From NCBI GenBank assembly GCA_963788185.1, contig CAWBGE010000019.1, forward strand, positions 28,307 to 92,306: a stretch of DNA of 64,000 nt, given 5' to 3'. Origin of the DNA: CAIWHR01 sp963788185. Lineage in GTDB: Bacteria > Pseudomonadota > Gammaproteobacteria > Burkholderiales > Casimicrobiaceae. The position numbers were made by a program, and so were the translations under genes. Below the pieces are notes generated by a model, which ran no database searches, was not told the origin of the DNA, and saw nothing but the letters and a program-made list of their open reading frames with translations. This document shows, in pieces, positions 39,053 to 48,038 of this stretch (positions are counted from its first letter, which is position 1; each line of letters opens with the position of its first letter).

Positions 39053-41247
39053 ACGTCTTCCGCCAGATCGACGAGCTTCAGGCAAAGCGCGTGCAGCAGG
39101 ATCTTGGGTTCGCTGGGCGGCAGCAGCGGCGTGACGTGTTGCCATGCGTCCTGGACCATCGTGATCGCGCGGACGCGGCAGGGTTCCAGGACCCCGGAGG
39201 CCTCGATCAGGGCGATCCCTTCCGCGCGAGTGCCCGGTGCCTGCCGCAGTTCGGGCGAGCAGATGATCTCGGCCAGGCGGGAGCGCCGCTCCGGGTCCAG
39301 CGCGCGCAAGGCAGCGGCGATCGGGAACGTGACCTTTCCCGCCGAGAGATCCTCGCCGCGCATCTTCTGTATCGGTCCGGAAGCGAAGTTCTGCACGTCA
39401 TCGACGATCTGAAACGCCGTACCGAGCGTCCGCGCGAACTCCGAGCAGGCGGCAGTCACGACAGGGCTGGCCCTCGCCACCGCAGCGGCGCACTCCGCGA
39501 CTCCGGACGCAGCAGACGCCGTCTTGAGCGCGTACATCTGAAGCAGCCTCCCCTCGTAGTCACCTGCCAGGCGCTGCTCCAGGTGCGTGCGGGTCAGTCG
39601 CCGCGACCAATAGATGTCCGTCGTCTGTCCGCAGTGGCCCTCGATGAACATCCGCTCCTTGATTCGCAGCAGCTGGCATCGCTGGTGCGGATCGAGCAAG
39701 GGATGCTCGAAGAGCACCACGCTCGGAAGAAAGTAGAGGGCATTGCCGGCGTTCAAGGCGACATCGACGCCGTACCGCAAGTGCAGGCACTCGACCCCGC
39801 GCCGCAACAGGGAGTCGTCCTCGATGTCGTCCACGATCAACGTCGCGGTGTGCACCATCTCGGTCATGCAAGAGATCAGGCCGGCGTAGGGGGCCGACGG
39901 GACGCCCAGCGACTCCAGCAACAGCAGGCCGAACAAGGGCCGCCACCGCTTGCCGCTGCGGTCGATCAGGTCCCACACCGGCACCGCCAGTCCTTCGGTA
40001 TAGGCTTCGATCTCGTGCGCGCCCCGTGGGGGTCCGACGAGACGCTCGACCGCGGCCTGGTCGAAGCGCCGCGGCAACATGTCCTCCAGGTGGCGGTCGA
40101 CATTGCGCGTCAGGTGATCGATGAACTCGCCGTGGTCCAGCACGAACGCGTAGCCGTGGAACTCGCCGCGCGCCCGGCCCTGGACGGCCGTGCCCGCCAG
40201 CCGGCCGGCGACCGTTCCGGCACCTTCCCAGACGGCGCGCGGCGTCCCGAAGCTCGGCACCTCCTGGTCGTCGGCCAGCGGCTCGAAAGCCAAAGCAAGG
40301 TCGAATTCCGGCGCCTCGATGCGGCAGGCGACGGGATAAACCGCGTGTGTCACCGGGCTCTCCCAGTGCCGGCGGGGATCGATTTCCAGCGCCTGGCTGC
40401 TCCGCACCGCGCCCGCGGTGTCACGCCAGTGGATCGTGGCGCCCAGCGTCTGGCGGCTGCGTGCATGAAAGTGCCGTATGACGACCAGATCGGAGCCGTT
40501 GTCGAGATTGATTCCGAACCAGTCCCAGCCGAGCATCTGATCGCCGACCGGATCGCGGAACCAGTCGAAGTCGCCCCATTGGTGATCCAGCCAGGCCTCG
40601 CCCGTCACCGGTCCCTCGGCAGTGCTTCCTCGGAGCGGAAGGCGCGGATAGGTGCGATAGGCCATGCCGCCGCCGGGCGAAGCGGTTTGGGGATTGCTGA
40701 CGACATCCAGTCCCGGCCCGCCGCCAACCACCAGGGCGATCGTTCCGTCGCCATGCAGGTCGCGAAACGCCAGGTGCATTCCGTCGGCCCGTTGCGCCAG
40801 CCGATAGCCATCCCATTCCACTTCGAGCGGGGCGGGCCGAAAACTGACGACGGCCCGGTTGACCGCCACCGGTCGCGGCGGTCCGTGATCGACCAGTTCC
40901 TGAAGCAGCGCCCGCTGGACAAAAGGATCGATGCGCGCGTTGTGTATGCGGAGCTTTTCGATGGCCTTGTTCAGGATCGGAGGGTTGATCCAGGTTTCCG
41001 TGCGATGCGCGGGGTCGCGCGCGGCGTCATGTATCGCCAACAGCATCTCGAAGCCGTTCGCCTGGCCGTGGTCGAGCGCGAGCAGGTTGGAACGAAACAG
41101 GCAGGTCATGAATTCGCGCCGCCGGCCCCCGGGCAGCGCGAACCAGCCCTGCAGGAACCACCACTCCAAAGCCGCAGATTCGCGGGCATCTTCGGCAGGC
41201 AGGGGACGGGTGGCGCGAAGTTCGTCGGTAGCTTGGTCGGGAGGCAT
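39049..41247 (-). CDS. CrtC/AttH-like lipocalin hydrolase fused to polyprenyl synthase
   Basis: 732 aa. Residues about 25-345 match the AttH/carotenoid-1,2-hydratase lipocalin-like fold: ALEWWFLQGWFAL, TGEAWLDHQWGDFDWF and GWDWFGINLDNGSDLVVIRHF. Residues about 375-732 form an all-helical isoprenyl diphosphate synthase with GKRWRPL near 425 and a first Asp-rich motif DDIEDD near 471. The second motif is QIVDDVQNF near 616, where Asn replaces the last Asp of DDxxD, and GKVTFP follows. The fusion suggests that an isoprenoid is made or bound by one domain and hydrated or cyclised by the other; this is inference. No carotenoid gene is adjacent. The stop lies in the MITE end. Confidence 0.85.
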   Translation of the reverse strand: MPPDQATDELRATRPLPAEDARESAALEWWFLQGWFALPGGRRREFMTCLFRSNLLALDHGQANGFEMLLAIHDAARDPAHRTETWINPPILNKAIEKLRIHNARIDPFVQRALLQELVDHGPPRPVAVNRAVVSFRPAPLEVEWDGYRLAQRADGMHLAFRDLHGDGTIALVVGGGPGLDVVSNPQTASPGGGMAYRTYPRLPLRGSTAEGPVTGEAWLDHQWGDFDWFRDPVGDQMLGWDWFGINLDNGSDLVVIRHFHARSRQTLGATIHWRDTAGAVRSSQALEIDPRRHWESPVTHAVYPVACRIEAPEFDLALAFEPLADDQEVPSFGTPRAVWEGAGTVAGRLAGTAVQGRARGEFHGYAFVLDHGEFIDHLTRNVDRHLEDMLPRRFDQAAVERLVGPPRGAHEIEAYTEGLAVPVWDLIDRSGKRWRPLFGLLLLESLGVPSAPYAGLISCMTEMVHTATLIVDDIEDDSLLRRGVECLHLRYGVDVALNAGNALYFLPSVVLFEHPLLDPHQRCQLLRIKERMFIEGHCGQTTDIYWSRRLTRTHLEQRLAGDYEGRLLQMYALKTASAASGVAECAAAVARASPVVTAACSEFARTLGTAFQIVDDVQNFASGPIQKMRGEDLSAGKVTFPIAAALRALDPERRSRLAEIICSPELRQAPGTRAEGIALIEASGVLEPCRVRAITMVQDAWQHVTPLLPPSEPKILLHALCLKLVDLAEDV

Positions 41248-41354
41248 GGCCTTCCTGTCATTTTCGTGCCGTGGTGGTTTACCTGCTGGAGCGCCTCGAG
41301 GCGCGAATGCTCGCAGTCTTCGTCCGGTTTCCGGGCCGGCGCCTCGTCAGCGAC

Positions 41355-42029
41355 TCAATAGGGCACGCCCAGCGCCTCGCACAGGAATCTCATCAGCGGC
41401 GCAGCGTCCGCAAAACGGCCGCCCGCCAGCTTCGGCAGTCCGGGCGAGGTGACAGCGTCGACGGACAGCGGCGCAAGGGCAATGAAGTCCTTGCGCTTCA
41501 GGTCGTCCAGCGCCGGGTGGTCGGCGGAATGGCCGCGAGGCGGCCGCGTCAGCGCATCGCCGGCAAGCGTCCAATGACCGCCGAACTTACGGTCATCGCG
41601 CGCGGCGAACCAACGCTTGGGGTCTGTTGCGATCAGATGGCGTATTCGCCCGAGGGCATCGGCCTCGGGATGCCAGCAGCCGGCGCCCAGGAAGCACTCG
41701 TCGGCAGCGACATGCAGGTAGAAGCCCGGGGCATGCACGTCCTTGCCCAGAAAGTGGCGAAACTGGATGCCGATGTTCGTCTTGTACGGCGTCTTGTCGC
41801 GCGAAAACCGTGTATCGCGAAACACGCGCATCAGCGAACCGCCCGCCTTGCGCGGTTCGGCCCGGAAGCTGGGTGCGAAACGTTCGAGCATCGGCGCCAT
41901 CGCGGCGATGAATGTGAGCGCCGGCTCGCGCACCACCGCCTCGTAGCGCAATTTGTTGGCGTCGAACCACGCGCGATTGTTGTTCGCTGCAATTTCGTCG
42001 AGAAAGCCGAAGGTCGCTGCGGAGAACAT
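41355..42029 (-). CDS. DUF2461 family protein
   Basis: 224 aa. Typical DUF2461 (TIGR02453) blocks are present: FLDEIAANNNRAWFDANK near the start, MRVFRDTRFSRDKTPYKTNIGIQFRH, GFYLHVAADECFLGAG and the late SPGLPKLA. The family is widespread, cytoplasmic and of unknown function. ATG 42029 fits the family start; the ribosome site is weak. The open frame continues far upstream but overlaps the alcohol dehydrogenase in another frame. Confidence 0.87.
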   Translation of the reverse strand: MFSAATFGFLDEIAANNNRAWFDANKLRYEAVVREPALTFIAAMAPMLERFAPSFRAEPRKAGGSLMRVFRDTRFSRDKTPYKTNIGIQFRHFLGKDVHAPGFYLHVAADECFLGAGCWHPEADALGRIRHLIATDPKRWFAARDDRKFGGHWTLAGDALTRPPRGHSADHPALDDLKRKDFIALAPLSVDAVTSPGLPKLAGGRFADAAPLMRFLCEALGVPY

Positions 42030-42199
42030 GAGTGCTGCCGGGAGTTGATCAGGCCACCGGGTGCAGATTACCCAGTGCGACGGATTGCGACAAGAGTATC
42101 GGTCTTCGCCGTGCGGTGCTCGAGCACCCGAATTCGATCGTCCCGGCACGACCCCGAACTGCGCTTCCCTCGACGACGGCGACCGCCGGGGCCTGGCGT

Positions 42200-43507
42200 T
42201 CACCAATAGCGCAGCGCATCGCGGTAGATGCTCTCCAGGTCCTGCCTGGACACGCTGCGCGGCGCCATCACCAGCGGCCGCTGCTGGGCGAAGGCCCCTT
42301 CCGCCAGGGCCGGCACATCGGCTTCGCCGTAGCCCAGAGCGGCGATGCCGGACGGCAGGCCGGTCTCGCGCATCAGCGCGATGAAGGCCCGGGCGAGGAT
42401 CTCGCCGGCGTCCGCGGGCGCCGCGCCGGCAACGTCGGCCCCCAGCGCGGCAGCCGCCTCCAGATGGCGCTCCGGATTGGCCGAGGCGGTGAAGCGGAAT
42501 GCGGCCGGCGCGTTGATCACCACCGCGATGCCGTGCGGCACCATCGGTTCTCGATCTTCGTACCCGGGAGCGGTGAACGCGTGCCTCAGCGTGGCCACCG
42601 AATAGGACATGGCGTGCGGAATGTGCACGCCGGCGCTGCCGAAGGCGAGCCCCGCGAGCGTCGAAGCGAACATCAGCTGGTGGCGCGCCTCCCTGTCGCC
42701 CGCGTCGCGAACGGCGCGGACCAGATACTTTCCACCGAGGCGAATCGCGGCGATGCTGCCGATGTCGTTGTAGGGGGTCGAGCCCTGGTAGGGCGGCCGC
42801 TGGCTGGGATGCGCCGGCCGCGGCCGGCTGGTATACGGCCGTGCCGTATACGACTCGACGGCATGGGTGAGCACGTCGAAGCCGCAGGCCGCAACGACGC
42901 CGCCCGGCAGCGACTCGGTCGTCGTCGGATCGACAATCGCCAGCGACGGCTTGAGCAAAGGCGAGGCGATGCCCGTCTTCAGGCCGACCGACGTGAGGTC
43001 GACGATGGTGATGCCGGTCGTCTCGCTGCCGGTGCCGCAGGTTGTCGGGCAGGCGATGTGCGGCTTCAGTCGGCCCGGGATCGGCTTCGCCCTGCCGATC
43101 GGCGCGTTGATGTAGGCGATGAGCTCGTCGGGGAAAGAGGACAGGAGATTCGCTGCCTTGGCGGTGTCGATCACCGAGCCGCCGCCCAGCGAGACGAAGC
43201 CGTCGAAGGCCCCTTCGCGCGCGAAGGCGGCTGCCGCCTCGAACGAATCGCTGTTCGGCTCGCACCGCGCCTGGTCGTAGACAGCGACGTCGAGACCCGC
43301 GGCGCGCAACGCGCCCAGCGCCGTTGCTCCGGGAGCGCTGGCCAGCACGTGCGGATCGACGAACAGCGCAACCCGCTTCATGCCGAGCGCCTGCGCGTCC
43401 GCCCCGACCTCGCTCAGTGCGCCGGCACCGAACTTGATTGGCGCAGAGTTGACCGAGAAGACGGTCTCGCCTTCGCCTGGTTTCAAGAAGCCTGCGTTCG
43501 TCGACAT
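42200..43507 (-). CDS. Iron-containing alcohol dehydrogenase, HOT type
   Basis: 435 aa. The NAD motif GGGSVIDTAKAANLL and metal-site HAVESY and HAMSYSV segments mark the Fe-ADH family. The insert PRPAHPSQRPPYQGSTPYNDI is typical of hydroxyacid-oxoacid transhydrogenases (ADHFE1-type), which oxidise 4-hydroxybutyrate while reducing 2-oxoglutarate, with bound NAD. It follows a LysR gene on the same strand by 64 bp. Maleylacetate reductase or another Fe-ADH is less likely given the length and insert. Confidence 0.85.
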   Translation of the reverse strand: MSTNAGFLKPGEGETVFSVNSAPIKFGAGALSEVGADAQALGMKRVALFVDPHVLASAPGATALGALRAAGLDVAVYDQARCEPNSDSFEAAAAFAREGAFDGFVSLGGGSVIDTAKAANLLSSFPDELIAYINAPIGRAKPIPGRLKPHIACPTTCGTGSETTGITIVDLTSVGLKTGIASPLLKPSLAIVDPTTTESLPGGVVAACGFDVLTHAVESYTARPYTSRPRPAHPSQRPPYQGSTPYNDIGSIAAIRLGGKYLVRAVRDAGDREARHQLMFASTLAGLAFGSAGVHIPHAMSYSVATLRHAFTAPGYEDREPMVPHGIAVVINAPAAFRFTASANPERHLEAAAALGADVAGAAPADAGEILARAFIALMRETGLPSGIAALGYGEADVPALAEGAFAQQRPLVMAPRSVSRQDLESIYRDALRYW

Positions 43508-43571
43508 GGGTGGGGTGCCTTTCGCCGCGGTTGTGGTGGCCAGTCGTTGCCAGCTGGCAAATGGCTATCTG

Positions 43572-44501
43572 CTAAGCCTTCGCGCTTCCGGCGAACTCCG
43601 ACATGAAGATCTCCGTAACCGGTGTGGGAGACCTGTCACGTCGAGTCACGAGCAAGTAAGGCTCGCTCTTGTACCTGAAAGCCACGGGCAGGAGCGTCAC
43701 AAACCCAAATCGCTCGAACTCCTTGGCGACGTCGACCGAGAGCATCGCAACCATCGACTTGTGACGTTGCAGGAACGATAGCGTCATGAACGCAGACGTG
43801 GTCTCGATCAGCGTAGGGGGAAATTGCACGTCAACGTCGCGGAATTCGCGCTCGAGCAGGAGTCTCATCGGCGTGTTGGCCGTGTAGACCACCCACCGGA
43901 AGTCGGAAAGGTCCTTCAGGTCCAGCGCTTTCCGGGTGGCCAGCGGATGCTCCGGGTGAGCAACTACAGCGAGTTCCTCATCGCGAACCTTGATGGTCCG
44001 GTAAAGCTCCGGGTGCTCGCTCACGCTCGTCCGACAAAGAGCGACGTCCAACCGGCCCTGGTCGAGCAGGTCAATCAAATGAGCGCTCGTGTCTTCGACG
44101 ATCTGCACTGAAACGTGCGGCTGCCGAATAAGCAGGCGTGAGAGCGCGTCGGTAAGAAACGGAACGGCGCCCATGATCGTTCCCACTGCGAGACGGCCAC
44201 CGTGCCCGTCAAGTATGCCGGAAAGCTCTTCCCTGAGATGGGAAAGGTCCGTGAGAATCAGTCTTGCGTACCTGACAACGCAGTGGCCCAGCGCATTTGG
44301 TTCGAGACCCCGGTTGCTTCGAACAAAAAGCGTCGCACCCATTGCTGATTCAATTTCCTTGAGCGCTTTCGTGGCGCCCGGCTGGGTCATGTGGACTTGC
44401 TCGGCGGCCTTGACCAGCGAACCGTGATCCGCCAGTGCGATCAAAAGCCTCAACTGCTTCAGTCGAAGCCGTGAAACGAGGGACGTCAACGATGACAGCA
44501 T
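43572..44501 (-). CDS. LysR-type transcriptional regulator
   Basis: 309 aa. The N-terminal helix-turn-helix is LRLLIALADHGSLVKAAEQVHMTQPGATKALKEIE (split here as two neighbouring helices, about residues 16-50). A periplasmic-binding-protein-like effector domain follows (LAVGTIMGAVPFLTDAL, LDVALCRTSV). It is similar to the GbpR/PcaQ-type LysR branch with TQPGATKALKE. It lies upstream of the HOT-type dehydrogenase in the same direction and downstream of a truncated AraD1-type gene. Either could be a target. Confidence 0.9.
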   Translation of the reverse strand: MLSSLTSLVSRLRLKQLRLLIALADHGSLVKAAEQVHMTQPGATKALKEIESAMGATLFVRSNRGLEPNALGHCVVRYARLILTDLSHLREELSGILDGHGGRLAVGTIMGAVPFLTDALSRLLIRQPHVSVQIVEDTSAHLIDLLDQGRLDVALCRTSVSEHPELYRTIKVRDEELAVVAHPEHPLATRKALDLKDLSDFRWVVYTANTPMRLLLEREFRDVDVQFPPTLIETTSAFMTLSFLQRHKSMVAMLSVDVAKEFERFGFVTLLPVAFRYKSEPYLLVTRRDRSPTPVTEIFMSEFAGSAKA

Positions 44502-44643
44502 CGTGGTCAGGCGCTTTCCCTGTGAACTTCAGGTCGAACCAGATCGCCCAATAGTGACACACTGGTACGGTGAGTTACGTTCTCCCGTTTCGCGACTCCA
44601 GCGCCATTACGATGCTGCCATCTACGACAATGCCTGGCGATTC

Positions 44644-45612
44644 CTATAGCTGTTTGACGATCCGCTCGGTTGTCCGAACCGTCGACCGGCCCACAGGATT
44701 GATCAGCGGCCGTCCAAGCACGGGAATGCGAATCTCGAAGATGTCGCTGTCAGTCACGGAAATCCCGTCGCCAAAGGAAGCGACGGAGGTTCCGAAGAAC
44801 TGAACGTGAACGTCACCCGGACGCACGAACTGGTCGTACTTGAAGTGGTGATACTCGATGTTCGCCAGGGTATGGCTCATATTGTCCTCGCCGGTGACGA
44901 AGTTGCGCTGCCATAGCACTTTGTCACCGCGCTTGATCAATGCCACGCCTTCGACGTGCCTGGGCAACTCTCCGACAAACAACTCCGGGCCATAGGAGCA
45001 TGGCCGCATCTTGGAGTGTGCCAGGTAGAGGTAGTTCTTTTTCTCCATCACGTGATCGGTGCATTCGTTGCCAATTGCATAACCGAGCCGGTAAGGGGTA
45101 TGGTCTGGGCCGATAACGTACAACCCGACGACTTCAGGCTCTTCGCCATGGTCGGTCGCGAAGTCCGGTACCAGGTAGGTCCCTCCGGGACGCACGATGT
45201 TGGAACTGTCGCCCTTGTAGAACCATTCCGGTTGCAGGCCGACCTTGCCGGGCCCCGGTTTGCCTTCGGCCAGACCCCACTTGAACAATCGCATCGTGTC
45301 GGTCAGGTTCTCTTCGCTCTGGCTGACCTTTTCGTGCATCTTGCTTCGCGCCTCTGCGCTGCCGAGGTGCGTCAAGCCGGTGCCGGCGATCACGCAATGC
45401 GCCGGATCGTCGTGGTCGATCGGCGGGAGGACCTTGCCTTGCGCCAACAACGCGCCATAGTCCAGGACATCGTCGGTACCACGTTTTTCCACTTCATCGA
45501 AAAGTCCCTCGATAGTTCCCTTCTGGCTTCGAAACCTACAGTTCTCCGATGAACCCCGAATCCCGCTCCCAGGAATCGCCTTCGGGGCTCGCTGCTTCGC
45601 CGACCTGCGCAT
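44644..45612 (-). CDS. AraD1/GguC-family protein, probably 5'-truncated
   Basis: From about position 45520 the protein matches the AraD1 family (fumarylacetoacetate-hydrolase-like fold): YGALLAQGKVLPPIDHDDPAH, AGTGLTHLGSAEARSKM, GLYVIGPDHTPYRLGYAIGNE and FGTSVASFGDGISVTDSDIFEIRIP. AraD1-type enzymes dehydrate L-2-keto-3-deoxyarabonate. The usual first 60-70 residues are missing. Upstream codons in frame are basic and unlike the family, and no ribosome site precedes the in-frame ATG (45612) or GTG (45651). It may be a pseudogene truncated by the rearrangement that placed the ABC transporter operon next to it. Confidence 0.65.
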   Translation of the reverse strand: MRRSAKQRAPKAIPGSGIRGSSENCRFRSQKGTIEGLFDEVEKRGTDDVLDYGALLAQGKVLPPIDHDDPAHCVIAGTGLTHLGSAEARSKMHEKVSQSEENLTDTMRLFKWGLAEGKPGPGKVGLQPEWFYKGDSSNIVRPGGTYLVPDFATDHGEEPEVVGLYVIGPDHTPYRLGYAIGNECTDHVMEKKNYLYLAHSKMRPCSYGPELFVGELPRHVEGVALIKRGDKVLWQRNFVTGEDNMSHTLANIEYHHFKYDQFVRPGDVHVQFFGTSVASFGDGISVTDSDIFEIRIPVLGRPLINPVGRSTVRTTERIVKQL

Positions 45613-45890
45613 TTTGCGCCGATATGATCGGAACTGCGTCGCGGGATGCACCTGTCAATGGCCGCCAGGGGCCGGAAAACCAGGCGGCTCGGGCGGTCTC
45701 ACCTCAAGCTGCCTTGATCTGCGGCAAATTCTCTCCACAGCGACGGCGCACAATCACCCGGACGGGGAGAGTGAGTCCACGTGCCGTCGCGTCACGATAT
45801 CGGTGGCGGACTGCGGTCGGGCGGCGGGATCGGCCTCGAGCCGTCGGTTCTCTTGGCGACGGAAACGGAACAATGCACAAGGAGGTTCGT
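45613..45890. other. Divergent upstream region of the ABC transporter operon
   Basis: About 280 bp without a supported gene, between the truncated AraD1 frame and the solute-binding protein. A TATGAT-like hexamer occurs at 45623-45628 but no matching -35 is seen. The ribosome site AAGGAGG at 45879-45885 belongs to the next gene. Confidence 0.35.
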
Positions 45891-47954
45891 ATGAAATTGA
45901 TGCGCGCGGTGCGTGTGCTGGCGGGTCTTGGACTCGTCGGCACCCTTGCGATGGGGTCAGGCGGGGTGGCCGCGCAGGCGGCGGATCCGGCGAAGGCCCC
46001 CAAGATCGGCTCGTCGCTGATCGGGAAGCTCCAGGGTCCGGAGATCATCCGTGACGCCAAGGCTTTTCCGAAAGCCTTCAAGGAAGCCCCGACGCTCGCC
46101 GCGCTGGTGAAGGGCGGAAAGCTGCCTGCGGTCGACAAGCGCCTGCCCGAGCCGTCGCAGCTGCTGGTCGTCAAGCCGCTGGACCAGATCGGAAAGTACG
46201 GCGGCAACTGGCGCCGCGCGTTCACCGGACCGGCCGACCACGAGAACGGCAACCGCATCGTATCCGCCGACAAGATCCTGACCTTCGACTACACCGGCAC
46301 CAGGATCATGCCCAGCCTCGCCCGCGACTGGAAGGTCAGCGACGACGGCAAGACGACAACGATCTACCTGCGCAAGGGCGCGAAGTGGTCTGACGGCAAG
46401 CCGCTCACCGCCGACGATTTCATGTTCTGGTACCAGGACATCTACCTCAACAAGAACATCGTCCCCACGCCGTTCTTCGAGTTCCAGATCGACGGCAAGG
46501 ACGGCAAGATGCGCAAGATCGACGACTACACGGTCGCCTTTGAATTCCCCGAGCCCTACGCATTCTTCGTCTACCAACTCGCCGGCAGCACGGCCATCGG
46601 CGCGGGTCTCGCCACCCGCGGCGCGTTCCAGAACTGGGGCGGCGCCTACGCGCCTGCGCATTACCTGAAGCAGTTCCTGCCCAAGTACTCGTCCGACGAG
46701 GCGGCGAACAAGAAAGCCAAGGACCTCGGTTTCGACAACTGGGTGTCGCTGCTGCGCAACCGCTACAGCTGGGCGCTCAACCCCGACCTGCCGGTGATGA
46801 CGCCGTGGAAGACCGTCTCGCCGATCAACACGCCGACGTGGGCGATGGAGCGCAACCCGTACTTCTGGGGTGTCGACACGGCGGGCAACCAGTTGCCGTA
46901 CATCGATCGGATCACCTTGACTCTGGCCGAGAACGCCGAGGTCGCGAACCTGCGCGCCATCGCCGGCGAGTACGACATCCAGGAACGCCACATGCACCTG
47001 TCGAAGCTGCCGGTATTCCTCGAGAACCAGCAGAGGGGCAACTACAAGGTCCACCTCGACCCGGGCCTCAACGGCGCCGACGTCGCGCTGCACATCGGCA
47101 TGGCCTACGACGCGGATCCGGAGATCGGCAAGCTGCTGCGCACAAAGGACTTCCGCCACGCACTCGCGCTGGGCATCGACCGCGACCAGCTGAACGAAGC
47201 ATTCTGGCTGGGCGTGGGCACGGCGGGCTCGGTGGCGCCGGCGCCCGACACGATCTACAGCCCCGGCCCCGAATGGAACAAGAAGTGGGGCGTGCTGGAC
47301 CTCAAGCAGTCCAACGAGTTGCTCGACAAGGTCGGCCTGACGAAGAAGGACGCCGAGGGCTACCGGCAGCGCCCCGACGGCAAGGGCCGCGTGCGCCTCG
47401 AGATGGTCACCGTCGGCGGCCAGTTCGTGCCGTTCACGCAGGTCGGCGAGATGATCAAGCAGCAGTGGAAGAAGATCGGCATCGACGTCGACATCAAGGA
47501 ACTCGAGCGCAACCTTGCGTTCACGCGCGACAACAACAACGAGAACCAGATCATCACCTGGGCCAACGACGGCTCCGAGATGCTGTTCCTGTTCCCGCGC
47601 CACGCGCTGCCCGTCGACGCGGCCGAGGCCCACATGGGCATCGCATTTGCGAAGTGGTACGCGTCGAAGGGCGCCGCGGGCAAGAAGCCTGACGATCCCG
47701 AGATGCTGCGCGCGTTCGACCTGTTCCGTGCCTCGTTCGGCGCGAAGGAGGAGGACCGGACGAAGAACGCGAAAGAGATCTGGAGGATCATCGCCGAACA
47801 GACGTGGAGCATCGGGACCGTCGGTCAGTCGCCGGCGTTCATGGGCGTGCGCCTTGTCAAGAACAACGTCGGCAATGTCCCCGACCGGCAGACCAACGCG
47901 CAGCACGTGCGCACGCCGTACTCGTCGCAACCGATCACGTTCTACTTCAAGTAA
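45891..47954 (+). CDS. Family-5 ABC transporter solute-binding protein
   Basis: 687 aa with a signal peptide (about 1-30, GLVGTLAMGSGGVAAQA). Family-5 (peptide/opine/nickel) blocks are RDWKVSDDGKTTTIYLRKGAKWSDGKPLTADD, split as KVSDDGKT and KWSDGKPLTADDF, and KDFRHALALGIDRDQLNEAF. It is about 150 residues longer than DppA/OppA, like the YejA-type subgroup. AAGGAGG precedes the ATG by 5 nt. It is the first gene of a binding protein-permease-permease-ATPase-ATPase operon. The ligand is unknown: oligopeptides, opines and sugars are all possible. Confidence 0.9.
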   Translation: MKLMRAVRVLAGLGLVGTLAMGSGGVAAQAADPAKAPKIGSSLIGKLQGPEIIRDAKAFPKAFKEAPTLAALVKGGKLPAVDKRLPEPSQLLVVKPLDQIGKYGGNWRRAFTGPADHENGNRIVSADKILTFDYTGTRIMPSLARDWKVSDDGKTTTIYLRKGAKWSDGKPLTADDFMFWYQDIYLNKNIVPTPFFEFQIDGKDGKMRKIDDYTVAFEFPEPYAFFVYQLAGSTAIGAGLATRGAFQNWGGAYAPAHYLKQFLPKYSSDEAANKKAKDLGFDNWVSLLRNRYSWALNPDLPVMTPWKTVSPINTPTWAMERNPYFWGVDTAGNQLPYIDRITLTLAENAEVANLRAIAGEYDIQERHMHLSKLPVFLENQQRGNYKVHLDPGLNGADVALHIGMAYDADPEIGKLLRTKDFRHALALGIDRDQLNEAFWLGVGTAGSVAPAPDTIYSPGPEWNKKWGVLDLKQSNELLDKVGLTKKDAEGYRQRPDGKGRVRLEMVTVGGQFVPFTQVGEMIKQQWKKIGIDVDIKELERNLAFTRDNNNENQIITWANDGSEMLFLFPRHALPVDAAEAHMGIAFAKWYASKGAAGKKPDDPEMLRAFDLFRASFGAKEEDRTKNAKEIWRIIAEQTWSIGTVGQSPAFMGVRLVKNNVGNVPDRQTNAQHVRTPYSSQPITFYFK

Positions 47955-47964
47955 CATTGCGGCG

Positions 47965-48015
47965 GCCGCCTGCATTGCAGGCGGCTGCGTTCCACCCGGG
48001 CGCCTGCGGGCGCCC
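47965..48015. repeat. Intercistronic double hairpin
   Basis: Two stems lie in the 84-bp gap after the binding-protein gene: GCCGCCTGC-ATT-GCAGGCGGC (47965-47985) and GGGCGCC-TGCG-GGCGCCC (47998-48015). No T-run follows. Such structures commonly protect the abundant binding-protein mRNA or attenuate read-through into the permease genes. Confidence 0.65.
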
Positions 48016-48038
48016 GAACCGTTTTCCACGGAGTTGCC

